NCBI RefSeq assembly: GCF_032118995.1
Contig: NC_092651.1
Location: 27,928,938 to 27,992,937 of the forward strand
DNA length: 64,000 nt
Reading direction: 5' to 3'
Origin: Asterias amurensis
Lineage: Eukaryota > Echinodermata > Asteroidea > Forcipulatida > Asteriidae
Part shown: piece after piece, positions 24,180-35,827 of the stretch
Position numbering within the stretch: position 1 is the first letter of the stretch
Layout of the letters: each line of letters opens with the position of its first letter
Position numbers and translations under genes: made by a program
Notes under the pieces: generated by a model
What the model saw: the letters and a program-made list of their open reading frames with translations, nothing else
What the model was told of the DNA's origin: nothing
Databases searched by the model: none

Positions 24180-25215
24180 CAAGATCTTTATCGGGGAGTC
24201 CATACAGAAGTGAATTGCAGGAGTCAAGTCTAGTAGTGACGAATGCATGAAAAAGACGAAGAGTAGTTGCTTCATCCAGGTAGCGGCGAATTTGTGATAT
24301 TTTGCTAATAGCCATGAGAGCTCCTTTGCAAACATTATCAACATGTCTACTCATGCACAATGATGAATCCATAATAAAACTGAGGTTACGGGCAAATTCA
24401 GATGGTTCAATGACAGACTGGGCAATTTGTACTGTAGGCGGAGAAATCTTTTTTGCGAAACGAGATCTCAAAAATAAAATCTCAGTTTTTGAGTCATTCG
24501 AAGCAAGTTTATTTGACAATGCCCAAGATTTGACATCTTGAATGCACACTTCAACTTTTGCAATGGCAGAAGCTATAGCTGGATCAAATGTAATGTAAAG
24601 CTGGTTTCGTCAGCGTAAGCAACACTGGAAATACCATGGGCAGCAATGAGGTCTTGCAAGGGTGCACTGAACAATATAAATGATGAGAACATGCTGGGTT
24701 CTGTTGTTCAGATAAGAAGAGAACCAGTTAAGGGCAGTACCAGTAATTCCATAGCGTGTAGATAAACGTTGGATGAGATGCTCATGGTTGATAGTGTCAA
24801 ATGCAGTTGAAAAATCTAACAGCACGAGGATTGCTTCCTTATGGTTGTCCAGTGCACGTAAGTTTTCGTCCTGCACACGAACAAGAGCAGTCTCAGTACT
24901 GTGGAAAGGACGATAAGCAGACTGCATTTTAGCATAGAGGTTATTTTCATGGAGATAGTCATGAAGTTGACTAACAACAGCACGCTCAATCAATTTGGAG
25001 ATGAATCTCAAATAAGAGATAGGACGATAATTTGACAAACACTCTGGGTCCAAATGTTGCTTTTTCAGAAGTGGCAGGATGCAAGCCTCCTTAAGATGGT
25101 CGGGGAAATGAACAAAAGACAAATATCTATTAATAATCTCTGTGAAGACTGGAAGCAATTCAGAATAACACTCCTTAAAAACAGATAATGGTTGAAGGTC
25201 CAGCTTGCAGGAGCT
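24180..25215 (-). pseudogene. L2-type LINE, RT domain fragment
   Basis: Reverse transcriptase of an L2/Crack-type non-LTR retrotransposon. From 25215: LKEACILPLLKK, LSNYRPISYLRFISKLIER, QSAYRPFHSTETALVR, then the first catalytic block LVLLDFSTAFDTINHEHL near 24800. The palm motif reads AYADET near 24575, where YADD is expected, so the second Asp is Glu in this copy. The thumb follows (WALSNKLASNDSKTEILFL) down to LLYGLPDKDLA near 24190, at which point the frame runs into the microsatellite. The endonuclease part and the last 100 or so residues are missing, and there are frame changes near 24610. The 5' side ends near 25215 in unrelated DNA. Confidence 0.85.
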
Positions 25216-26930
25216 TTACAGAATGGTTCTTGTGCTCCTTCTCGTATCAAGGTCTAATTATCGCACAACAGTTACAATAAATAATCAATGTATAATAGTC
25301 TCTCTTTGGGCGTCACTTCTCAACTTATAGGCAACGTAAAACAAATAACCTACGAATCAGGTTCTACCAATCTGCCCAAAGCCTTAAGTTTCACTAACTG
25401 GAACAACTTAAGCTTTCATAAATTAACAATGTTCAAAATAATCGTAGCGTCGTTAAGAACCTTCACCGGCGGCGGACCTCCGTCTTGCGGGTGAATCCCA
25501 ATTAGCGCCAAACTCTGTGTCCCTGCCGTGGTCGTCCTTGCCATCCAGACTTGGGGTGCGGTAAGAGGGGTAGCTGATTCCAAGGGTTAAATGGTCATCT
25601 ATAAACGAAATTAACCAAACTGTCTAATACTGGGCTTTCCAAACCAAAAGCACATCAGATAAATACATTCTTGATACAACATAATTTTGTTAACCACTTC
25701 CAACACGTTTGTTGATGTTTTTCATCACGTCTAAACTTAGGCAAATTCTCCCTATCACTGAAACTGTTAGCACAACAAATTAATTGACTAAATCATCACG
25801 CACTTGAATGATATTAATAAACCAGTTCATCATCGTAACTTTGTAAACTTCCTAGCCGTTTCGACATTTCCAAGTAAGTAATATACTTATTAAAACGCAT
25901 TTCAGTTCTCAACTTTCGTTAAAACTACTCAACTTCAGTAATTAGTTGGAGAGGAGTCTTTGGCGTCACACTGCCGTTGCTGTAGAGATTGGTCAACTCT
26001 TGGCGTACATGAAGGTGGCTCTTGGCCAGAACTTTGGCTGACCTGCCCAATACCGATACGGTGGCTGTATCCACTCGCCTGCTGGTTTGGTCGGCAACCC
26101 TAACATTCACATTCAACACGTCCTCTGTCCTCAAGCTCACATTGCTTTTTAACTTTCACAACACATTCTCACACGCCACATTAACTTTCCTTTATCCAAC
26201 TGTTTCAATGCAAAAATACAAAGGCATTTGCCAAAAAAGGAAGGGGGGTTCTTAATTACCATGACCAAATTAACTAAGGGTGGCATGCAAGGTGTGCCTA
26301 CATAACATAGCTTAACAGGGCGTTTCTTGCGCAGTCGACGCATATGACGTGACAGAAATGCAGCACTGCGCGAAATATTTACAAACCGCAGGTTTGGGGA
26401 ATTTACACTATGTCAGATCGAGAGAAGTAACAATAAAACAATTAAAAACAAATTATCAACAATCGACTCTGACATTCATCCGAAATCGTTATTTTAAATA
26501 TTTTTCAGCATGAGACATTAGGTGGTCCATCTTGTCAGAAAGCCTTCAATATGTTGGTTACACTTTCACTATGATTGTGCAGTCTGCGGCCAGTTTCTTC
26601 TTTTTGGCGTTTAACCATTGCTTTTGCATGTTAAACTGGTTAAGCTCCAGTGAACGGTAAAGGAGGAGGCAAATCGTGTGGCGTTTATGTCTTGTCATCG
26701 GATTATAGTTAACATTTATTGGATTATCGTTATGTTGTCTTTTGATGCGGCAAATAAAAATAGACCCGCGGCCTCTTCTTTTCAATTTCTTCTAATCCTC
26801 CAGCTTCGTTCCGCATCCTACATGCACCAACACAAAAAAAAACCAATAAGATAAAACAACACTACAACTGTTAGATAAAATAATAAGATTCAATCAACAC
26901 TATCACCCCACAAGAAAAAGCCTACAAACC
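25216..26930. other. unassigned non-coding DNA
   Basis: No gene recognised. A minus frame at 25925-26140 has balanced composition but no motif. Nothing else was seen in 1.7 kb. Confidence 0.35.
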
Positions 26931-26933
26931 CAA

Positions 26934-27006
26934 AACACAATAGTTGTACAAAACACAATAGTTGTACAAAACACAATAGTTGTACAGAACACAATAGTTG
27001 TACAAA
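26934..27006. repeat. 18-bp tandem repeat, 4 copies
   Basis: AAAACACAATAGTTGTAC is repeated four times with one base change in the last copy. The frame crossing it has a six-residue periodicity as a consequence. Confidence 0.95.
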
Positions 27007-27625
27007 CCTTTTGTAAGATGGCACTTGAGTGATACGACTGTGTGATTGCAGGGCTGGTCAAGGTGGCTTCCGGCGGACCAGTTGCATCTTTATGATTTCT
27101 TAACACATACATTGTAGCATCAAGAAGATGTACTGTGTGTTCACTGCCAAACATTGTCCATTCCAGACAAATAGGGGATAGTGGATAGATTTTGTACAAG
27201 TTAAACATTCACTATTGAACAAATAAATATCCAATCAGGATGCAAGTTCAACTGATGAGTCATGAATTTGACGAAAGGTCAATTAGCAGCATTCAAGGTA
27301 AATTCAAAAAGACGTTTTGTGGCATTCTTGCTTTATTTTTCAAAGTAAAAACAAATACCACTTTCTAATAAGTGTGTAGAATTTGAAGAAATTGTAGCAG
27401 CCCCTAATATAAAAGGGCTTACCAGCTGCTGATTGGCCTCTTGAACAGTGTATACTCATGTTCAATTCATTTGTTTATCAATGTGAATAAAAAAGCTTAT
27501 AATAGTAGTTTTTTTAACCAAACAAAGGATTGCAAGCTAAGGCCGCTGAGGAAACCTAGCTCTTGCCCAGTACAGTGGATGTAGTATCTAGTTGCCCACT
27601 TCTTGTAAGGAAAGGAAAGTTTAAG
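27007..27625. other. unassigned non-coding DNA
   Basis: The minus frame 26903-27208 ends at a donor-like AAAAGGTTTGTAC also seen at the exon end of transposase copy D, but its protein carries no recognisable block. No firm call. Confidence 0.3.
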
Positions 27626-28015
27626 TTAAAGGCAGTGGTGGACACTATTGGTAATTGTCAAAGACTATAGCCTTCATAGTTGGTGTGTCTCAACATATGC
27701 ATAAAATAACAAACCTGTGAAAATTTGAGCTCAATTGGTCATCATACTTGCGAGATATGAATGAAAGAAAAAACACTCTTGTCACATGAAGGTGTGTCCT
27801 TTAGATGGTTGATTTCAAGACCTCAAGTTCTAAATCTGAGGTCTCGAAATCAAATTCGTGGAAAATCACTTCTTTCTCGGAAACTATGGCACTTCAGACG
27901 GTGCCGTTTCTCATTATGTCTTATACAATCAACCTCTCCCTATTACTTGTCACCAAGAAAGGTTTTATGCTAATAATTATTTTGAGTCATTACTAATAGT
28001 GTCCACTGCCTTTAA
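27626..28015. mobile_element. TTAA-flanked palindromic MITE, 390 bp
   Basis: The left end TTAAAGGCAGTGG(TGG)ACACTATTGGTAAT and the right end ATTACTAATAGTGTCCACTGCCTTTAA are inverted copies; the left carries three extra bases. TTAA stands at both borders, as piggyBac and Kolobok elements duplicate it. An inner palindrome (GAGACCTCA... and AATCTGAGGTCTCGAAATC near 27815-27855) is typical of the family. No coding capacity. Confidence 0.85.
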
Positions 28016-29149
28016 ATAGACTAAAATCTTACCTAAAAACAAATGTGTCAGGAATATGTGTACCTTTTGCCCGTGCTGTTTCTCATTCATTTCCATGATG
28101 TATTGGGAATGTTTTCATGACCTGTCTGAAGAACATTCATGCTTTTAAGTAACATTTTGCAAAAGCTTGGTTGGGATCAACTCCAAGACAGGTTCAAAGG
28201 TGAAGAAGACCTAGAGAGGTTTCATCAATCCAAAGGTGCTGTCACTCATCAAGGACTTTAAATCAGATTGGAGCAATTAGACCAAGGGGATAATCAATCC
28301 AGACCCAAACATGGACATTTTACCATGCATTTGAAAAGTTAGAATTGTTATAATTATTGTTTTTCTTTTTTTCTTTTTTTTCTTTTTTACCTATATCCTA
28401 AAAAGAATAACACAACTTGCAATTTTTTTTAAAAGATGTTATGGGGCAACCTTATTCCTTAATCAAATAACTTATTTTCAGCTGGTTTGTCCCACATACA
28501 TATTTCTTTTTGCCCTCTTCAGTTCCAATGTTGTTTCTTATGTTGTTACATTTTTTATCTTGGAAGTATAGGTATTGCATTAACAAATTGTGGCATATTG
28601 AAATTATTTAAATGTGCTTTTACAGACAAAGCTTATAAAAGCTGTTGGTTCCTGGTTGTTGCCACAGATATGTTTAAAAGGGACCCGTATCCGGGATCTA
28701 ATCACATCAACAAAAGTAAGTCCCCCAAAAACAATTCGCCATAACATCGTAAGTTAAAGCATTTTACCAATACAACTAATTAAGAAATAGTTCTATGACA
28801 TGTTTCCTAAGTGGTGTATGAAAATGAAAGATGTCCATGAATTCATGGCTGAATGAGCTCAATGCAAAAAATGCTCTTCTCAAAAGTCACAACTATTTTA
28901 TGCCAATAATTGGCAAAGTTCATTAGGTGTTCGGAGTGCTGAAAACACCTCTTGATTTTAGAGGAACCTATAAATAGTCAATTTGAGAGTACAATCTTGC
29001 GTAAATCTCATTTGTTGGAGTGTTGGTTCTGAAATGAGCTAGTGTGGTCTGGACGTTTCGAACAGTATACTCTGCTCGTCTTGACTTATTTGTATTACAA
29101 TAGCATGCAAAAAATAAGCATGTTTTCCTTTTTTCTTCATGTTGCACCT
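28016..29149. other. unassigned non-coding DNA
   Basis: Nothing recognised. Contains poly-T tracts near 28370. Confidence 0.35.
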
Positions 29150-29620
29150 CTTTAATAATACTGTGTGGACAATGAGCGTCAGCTTGAAGATGATTCTTGA
29201 GAAATGGGGGGGGGGGGGTGAGCCAGTGTAGTTGTTTCAGAATGGGGGTGATGGAACAGGATTTCTTAGACACAGGGTGAGAGTCATTACTAACCAAAAA
29301 AGTCTGAAACTTGGATACAAATTCAAAGGTTTGTTGAAATATTGGCATTTCTACCGTTTGGTAACCCCTGGGGGTATATGTTCAAAGGCGCTTTTGGAAA
29401 CTATTCAAAGTACCAGAGAAGTAGACAAATGAGCAGGATTTCTTTATTTGAAGAAAAAATGTTGTCTGATTTTCTTCACAAGGCCAACATAAAAAGACTG
29501 AATTCAGCCAAAAGACTGAACAATCCCTGTAGATAGTGTCACAATGCGGGCAGCACTATTTTGGAGACATTGAAGACGGGAAATCTGGTTGTTAAGACCA
29601 TGGAGGTAGGATCCTCCATG
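29150..29620 (-). pseudogene. L2-type LINE 3' fragment with a nested insertion
   Basis: The minus-strand pieces LNNQISRLQCLQNSAARIVTLS (29610-29530), KKSCSITPILKQLHWL (29270-29225) and RIIFKLTLIVHTV (29195-29152) match consecutive text in the LINE at 44.4-46.3 kb. The join between the first two is interrupted by about 255 bases (29272-29528) whose ends are CAGGG and CCCTG, with a possible short target duplication (TATCTA and TGTCTA). That insert looks like a small hAT-type non-autonomous element. Confidence 0.7.
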
Positions 29621-29910
29621 TTAAGACCATGGAGGAATAATGTTAAGACTGTGTAGAGAATGACATCCCCAACATAAGTAACTGCCTATCTTGGTTTGTC
29701 TTCATTCTCCCGATTTGTTTTTTATTATTACTTTATTTAATGGTCATTGTATGCCTGTCTTTATTCTATAACAGTGTGCTTTAAATTGTAAATAAAAAAC
29801 CCTCTGAATTGAATTGATTTTCTGAGAAGATCATGATCACCATGTAAACCATGGAGGAATCCAGTCTTACACAATGTAAATAGTGCACAACCTTTTTGTT
29901 TCCATTTTAT
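29621..29910. other. unassigned non-coding DNA
   Basis: Contains short duplicated phrases around CCATGGAGG (29600-29640 and 29850) but no gene. Confidence 0.3.
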
Positions 29911-29916
29911 TATTTA

Positions 29917-30230
29917 CTAGCGGGATGCCGCGCTTCGCGCGGCACCCCGCTAGGATATAAAAATCCTTTACACAAATATTTCGAAATGTGGGTGAGGGTG
30001 TTATACGCCTCTCTCAATATTTATGCATGGCGTCATAATTCTAACCCAAAAAGAAGCTATTTCGCACGTCCACCACTACTTGCAGTGGCTGTACCCACCT
30101 CGTTTTGGGTTAGACAACGTACCTTATGCATCTAGAAACTATAAGGCTCCCCGTGATCCTTATAGGGGTCTAATATGTTGGGCCTCCCTAACGTTACACG
30201 TTTTTCAAATCAGCGTTGATAGGTGAAACT
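29917..30230 (+). mobile_element. hairpin-headed dispersed module 1
   Basis: Starts with a 37-base hairpin, CTAGCGGGATGCCGCGC, loop TTC, GCGCGGCACCCCGCTAG, with one mismatch in 17 pairs. Next comes GATATAAAAATCCTTTACA, which resembles the text following a different hairpin at 33593 (GGTATAAAGGTTCTTTACA). Likely a non-autonomous element whose end is structural; the right limit is a guess. Confidence 0.5.
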
Positions 30231-32085
30231 GACCGTTAGCCAGCAATAACTAAAGTTTCTTTTGTACTACACTACCAAAACTTTCTCCACACACTCAATA
30301 TACATTCATAATGCTTGCATTTCCTTTTTAAAAAACATCGTCAAAAATGACATTTTTACGTCCCACGATACATAGCGTTGCTACAGCACTATAAGTAAAG
30401 CGAGTTTTTGGAACATGCTGTGTGCCACAAATCTTATTTATCTACTGTTTTTGTTTTCGGGGGGGGGGGTGGTAAGAGCGTAGGCCTCTTTTTAGTTTAC
30501 TCTCATCTGAATTGGTCTTGTAAACTTTCTGGTCAATAGGCTGCATGTATAACGGGAGCACTTAACGTGAACGTCAAAAAAGTGTTTTGCAGGCCGAGAT
30601 GCCAAGTCCAGAGGCTAGCTATGTGTGAGATTTTTCAAAGCTCAACCCCCATCCCCCCGGAAAAAAAATTGCCAGTTTAAGAAGGCCTTTTTAAATCGCC
30701 GCTCAACCTTTTTTTTTTTTTTTTTATAAATAAATAAAACAATGTGAAATTTAATTGTGGACAAAAAGTGTTTCAAAATGCATCAAAAGCCTCCTCAGAA
30801 TAATTAAAACTCACTTGAGGTACACAGGAGATGTTGATGGTTAATGTGGAGGTTCGATTGTGTCAGATTTTATCCTTCCAAACTTGAAAAAAATAGACTA
30901 AAAATGATGTCCAAAATCAATCGCTCACTTCTTCTGCCTGTTGTGTCTTCGCTAGTGGAGCGCATTTCAACGAATTTGCTAAAAGAATCGGAACAAACTT
31001 GTGCGCAATAAGCGTTTTGCGCTCTGCCGAATTTGAGCTGAACCTACTGGATGAGCAAAAGCGTGCGCAATCTGCAAATTTGCGCTCTGTTTGTACAAAT
31101 TTTGTACAAAAAATGTCGTTAATTTTTTTCCCGATCTCGCCCCAATAATGGTTGATGTGCGTGTGAGCGTGAGACAGAGCCCAAATGCGTGAGTCTCACG
31201 CCTAATGCGTGAAACTTGGCATGTCTGGTTTTGTTTTATTGTCACTTTGGGCTTATTGCATCTCGCGAAATTTGAACGACAAACGACACAATTTCTGACC
31301 GCGTTCATGTTCACGCTGCTCTAGGAACAAACTTCCATACATCCCAGATCTCTGGAACCCTATATCGTACAAACTAAATAAAAACGATAAACTCGTCCCC
31401 ACTCCTTAATTTTCTCTAACTTATTTCACTTTCAGAAAGCATGTCAAGTCATGTTTAGGGTTTGTTACGTCCAGTTTGGGTCAATAGACAAACTCCTAAA
31501 AATGTACCCCATTCAGCCGCACGAGGTCTCTTTTGTTAATATTATCTCCATGAGTAACCAACCCGACGGGCCGATGGCTAAATTAGGCTTCAAAATGGAT
31601 TTGGCAAAATTTACATTCTGAGACCTGACCGACACACTGCTCTGACCAATTTTGTGAATGGACTTATTCAAAAGGAAACTTAATGTCGTTTTGCTTAACA
31701 ATTTTGACCAAATGCAAAGCAAAGTTCTGTTTTTTACAGCTTCAAAACAGCCTTTGACGTGTGTGTATAAGTTTCACCATGAGTAAGGAATGGTTTCACA
31801 ATTCTACCGCCATGGTTAAACTCTGAAACTGCAACATTATACCTCCATGAACAGACCGTATTCTAAAACGGTATTCATGTACCCATTTGAGTTTACTGGC
31901 AAAAGGTCCAAGGTCGCCACCCACTGTCAACCTAAAGTGGTCCCACGGCGACCTTCTTCACCAAGCAACAGGTGGCCTGTCTCAAACCAGACAACACACC
32001 ACTCACAATACACTGACCAGAATGGCTCTTTGTGTAAGGCCCCCCCCCCCCCCCAAAAAAAAATGTTATTAATTGTAAAGTTCCC
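30231..32085. other. unassigned non-coding DNA
   Basis: Holds homopolymer tracts (G near 30464, A near 30661, T near 30710, C near 32041) and no recognisable gene. Frames such as 30979-31314 and 31513-31722 lack any motif. Confidence 0.4.
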
Positions 32086-32243
32086 TTAGACACCTTCCAA
32101 CCTATAGCCGGCCCTACCCAATGTTTCCAAATTATTAAGCTTCCGTTTGATCCCATCCTTGTTCATCATGATAATTCTCATGCCGTTTGGAAGTGAATGC
32201 TTTTTTATAAATATTCTCCATTTAATCTTTTCAACAAATGAGT

Positions 32244-32660
32244 CACCCGCAGAAGGATTTCTAGGAAGTCTGATAACAACGTCGACCAGTGGTTGACACA
32301 TGGTCACCTGCGAAACATCAATCTACGGTACTTAATCCATTCAATGCAAATTCGGTCAAATTCGTGAGATTGGTTTCGGATTTGTCCTGGCACCCAGCCT
32401 CTTCGACCCTTTCGACCCTGCGCGGCAATGAATGGACCAGTCCGGAGAAGCATGCTTAGTACAACACGAAAGTAACCTGACCAAAAAGGGCGGATCGAAT
32501 GGCGGGTGGGCGTTCAAGGGGCAATGAATGAACCAATCCGGAGCACCATCTGCGAAACACTGTCCAATGAGTCGCCTGTCAGAAAGATTTCTAGGAAGTC
32601 TGGTAACAACATCGACCAATGGTTGACGCACGGTCGCCGCCCAAACTTCCTCCAATCACA
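32244..32660. repeat. duplicated segments about 330 and 99 bases apart
   Basis: GATTTCTAGGAAGTCTG-TAACAAC-TCGACCA and the following TGGTTGAC occur near 32257 and 32585 in the same orientation. Separately, TGAATG-ACCA-TCCGGAG occurs near 32427 and 32526. This suggests an old local duplication; no gene. Confidence 0.6.
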
Positions 32661-33590
32661 TGACTTGTAAGTGCGAGTTTGGATCCGGGTTTTGCAGACT
32701 TGCAACCCGACGTCTGAAACCACACAAACGTATTAAATTCCACACAAACAACCGTGTTGGATTTCACAAGGATGCCATACCACTGGACCTTCTAATTTTC
32801 AATCCAAGATGGCGCAGGTTACGCTTTTAATAGTATAGATTCTCTCCGCACCTTGCACCGTCTACCAATGGCGCCACCAACGCACCATCCCAGTTTAGCT
32901 TCCTACGTGAGCTGTTTAGGGATTAAACTACTCAAGACTCAAGACTAAACATGTCTAGCGCCCTCATACTGTCGGTGGCCGCCCTCATCAACAACAAACT
33001 GACAGGTTGGTTTCCAGACGTCTAGAGAGTAATTTTCCTCGCAAACTAACCATGGATTTTGGAGGCACCCGACTAAAGCTAATGCCGAGCGCCATGTGTG
33101 CATTTCTTGATGGTTGCAGAGTTGGTTCGGTACGACGAACTTCAACTCTCCGTTCTAAATAAAGCCTCAAAACACGATGTGGACTTCTGAAATGACTGCT
33201 TTCTCTTCATGACAAAGTGAGGGATGACGAACTGGTACCTGGAGTCTGGGAGTCCCAGTGGGAACTTCCAGTGGGACCTACCTGGGACTAGAAAAGATTC
33301 ACACAGACCAGACGAGAAGCAGCATGATCATGAAGAGGGGAGAAGCGGCGACGTTCGGCCTTCGTGCCAGGATTCCTCAATGTTGCTGCATTTTGTGATA
33401 TCCGCGAAGGGGAATTTCTGACACATTGACCTCCAGCTACTAGGTGACCACCAAACAATGCAATTGCAAGGTAGGTTTGTTACTGAATGAATTTCCATCT
33501 TACCAGTGACTGATGTTTTCCTCCTTCCTAGCTCCTGTCCTTCTATTAAAAAAGCATATTAATCAATAATTAAGGGCCCCCCTAGCCCTG
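32661..33590. other. unassigned non-coding DNA
   Basis: Moderate GC and several short frames, none with a domain. An AATAAAG word near 33158 made me consider a terminal repeat, which I rejected. Confidence 0.35.
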
Positions 33591-33592
33591 GT

Positions 33593-33860
33593 AGGACGTC
33601 AGTCAGTGCCACTGGACTGACGTCCTGGGTATAAAGGTTCTTTACAATGCGAACACGAGTTTGACTACAATTTTTATTTTTTTTTACTTGATTTGAGAAG
33701 CTGAAATTTGTTCATATATAGTTGCGATAACGTAACCCTCCTGCCAACGGCGTAGCCGGAGGGTAACGAGTCGCTTCAATCGAAAAAACGGCGGAATATT
33801 TTAGTCAACAGATTTGTTCATTTTTTACCACTTTAAAAAATAATGACACAAATTCTATGA
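33593..33860 (+). mobile_element. hairpin module 2 joined to the 2028-type repeat
   Basis: 33593-33626 is a hairpin (AGGACGTCAGTC-AGTG, then CACTGGACTGACGTCCT) followed by GGTATAAAGGTTCTTTACA, parallel to module 1. From 33720 it continues with the repeat seen at 2028-2210, including the hairpin GTAACCCTCC with GGAGGGTAAC. So two hairpin-bearing repeats stand side by side here, perhaps one element with a hairpin near each end. Confidence 0.5.
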
Positions 33861-33861
33861 A

Positions 33862-34100
33862 TACTGTGGCGGGTTTCCCGCGAGACTAATTAAAATTCAG
33901 GAGTCCAGGGAGAAGTCCAACCTCTTGGCCGAAAATTCCCCTTATCCCGAATCCAAATTGTACCTAAGACCCGAGGAATACTTCGCGAGCAGTCTCGGGC
34001 TAAGGATGCAGGCTCGTTTGGGTGGAAATCTACCGCCCGATCGGTTTCTGTTTGTCTGTTGCACTGGGACAGGGTTGGATATATTTCTACTGGGGGTGGG
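33862..34100. repeat. dispersed repeat, copy 2 (pairs with 11384-11615)
   Basis: Same repeat as at 11384, about 90 per cent alike by eye, including GCCCGATCGGTTTCTGTTTG and ATATTTCTACTGGGGGTGG. Immediately followed by the CAAGGTTGTAGCTA transposon end. Confidence 0.8.
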
Positions 34101-34108
34101 AGAACATA

Positions 34109-35819
34109 CAAGGTTGTAGCTACCACGGTCGGAGCCGGTCGGCTATCACCGACCCCAGCTTTTGCCGACCGGGATCCAACAAAAAATATCAAACTCTGAC
34201 CGGCATAAATTTATGTAAAACTGTTTTAAATGCCATTGAAATAAGTGAAAAATAAAGAAAACAATCCTGTAAAACTCCTAATTAGGTGTGTAGTTTATTT
34301 CTGTAAAAACAATCAAAACAATTTTCTCTCCAAAACCGCGATGTTCTCCGTGATTGTTGCTTAAAAATAAGCCGCTTGAATGCTGCGAGTTCATAGAGTA
34401 CTAAAAAAAGCAGGCACAATCTCCGGCGTGCGTGTAGCCTTGCTCAAGGCAGTCGCATAGTATCCATGATGCTCAAAACCACATGGTTATACTCACACGG
34501 TCACCCACTGGTTCATGCAGCATGCACAGCACATAACACACACAGTCCGAAGTCCATCTTAACCAAGATTCCGCACGCTGTGATTGGCCATTGATGGCTG
34601 TTAATAAATCCATATTCATGATCTTCTTGGCTAGCCTTCTTCACAACACACGCTCACGAACGGAGTAAAGAATTGGCGAACGTTGTGCATCACGCCTGCA
34701 GACTGTATGCACAATGCACAGCCTTGGAGGAGTTCTAGTAACATGGACAACTTTTGCCAACAGAGGGCGTTGCGGGCCAAAGTTCATTGAATTATTTCTC
34801 AATGTGTGTTGTTGACCGATCGTTGATTCACAAAGATTTTGTTGCAAACGGAGATCAGAACATGTTCAAAACAAACAATTCTCAAACAACAAGTTCATTC
34901 AAATGGTTGTTGATAATTTAGGGCATAAATTAAGAGATAAAGTCGTCCAATTTTAGGGACTTCACTTCCGTGTTTTTTTAAATATTTTTTTTTAGTTTCA
35001 ATTTTTTTTTGTACCATACATGCAGCAGGCTAGTGAAAAAAACCTGCGGGCGATCAAGAATTTTGGTTGACTCGCCCGGCGGGCGGTTGAAAACAAAGTT
35101 ATTCTGATGGGCGGACCATGTTGGTGGAGTCGTCGAAGTTGCATTAAATTTTTATTTAGAATTTTATTTAGATGATTTTCCTGTCTATTAATACTTGTTG
35201 GAAAAAAAATGAAAAGACAAGAATCAATTTTTGAGTTTATTGAATGCACTTCGTTGAGAAATTGTCAATGAATACAACTCAGTGAAACATGGCTTTTCTA
35301 TTTTACTAATGTGCTCCTTTTTGAAATGGAATAGTCTAGATTTTGCGGCAGTGATCGGACATGTGTCCCGTCATCCTGTGTTTCTGAACTTGTCTCTCCA
35401 CTCTGCATTGCCTTCTGATGAATATATGCAACTGCAAGCTTTTCAATTGATAAATTCAACACTCAAAGTCTACCTACCCTATTTTGAGATGGGATTTAAA
35501 TCGTAAACAGAATATTAATTTTATTTATTTTACCCTAACATTTTACTTTAAAACTTAATAAGTATTTATTTTCTATGGCTCCCTGGACATGTTTTTTCCT
35601 TTGACAATGGCTATGTCAAGGCACAAATAGGCAAGAGAGAGCCTGGGGAACCCATCAAAGCTTAAACAAAACCTAAAAATCTTCAGCTTCCAAAGACGCT
35701 GCCCCTGTTGATCCCACCGAGTTGTGAGGCGCTACGCTGCCCCTACATGTACACCCACCCTCTCGACTATGCTCTCGACAAAATTAGCCGGCATCCAATT
35801 TGCCCTAGCTACAACCTTG
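34109..35819. mobile_element. TIR transposon, 1.7 kb, CAAGGTTGTAGCTA family
   Basis: CAAGGTTGTAGCTA at 34109-34122 and its exact inverse at 35806-35819 form 14-base terminal repeats. Inside them the two ends differ (CCACGGTCGG on the left, GGGCAAATTGG on the right). The right end abuts LINE sequence, so it inserted into that LINE. No transposase motif was seen inside, so it is non-autonomous or decayed. Flanking bases do not show an obvious target duplication. Confidence 0.55.
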
Positions 35820-35827
35820 ATTCAAAC

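Noticed and set aside
32949-33215. Solo long terminal repeat
   Set aside because: An AATAAAG word and TG/CA-like borders exist, but there is no second copy, no convincing target duplication and no adjacent element parts.
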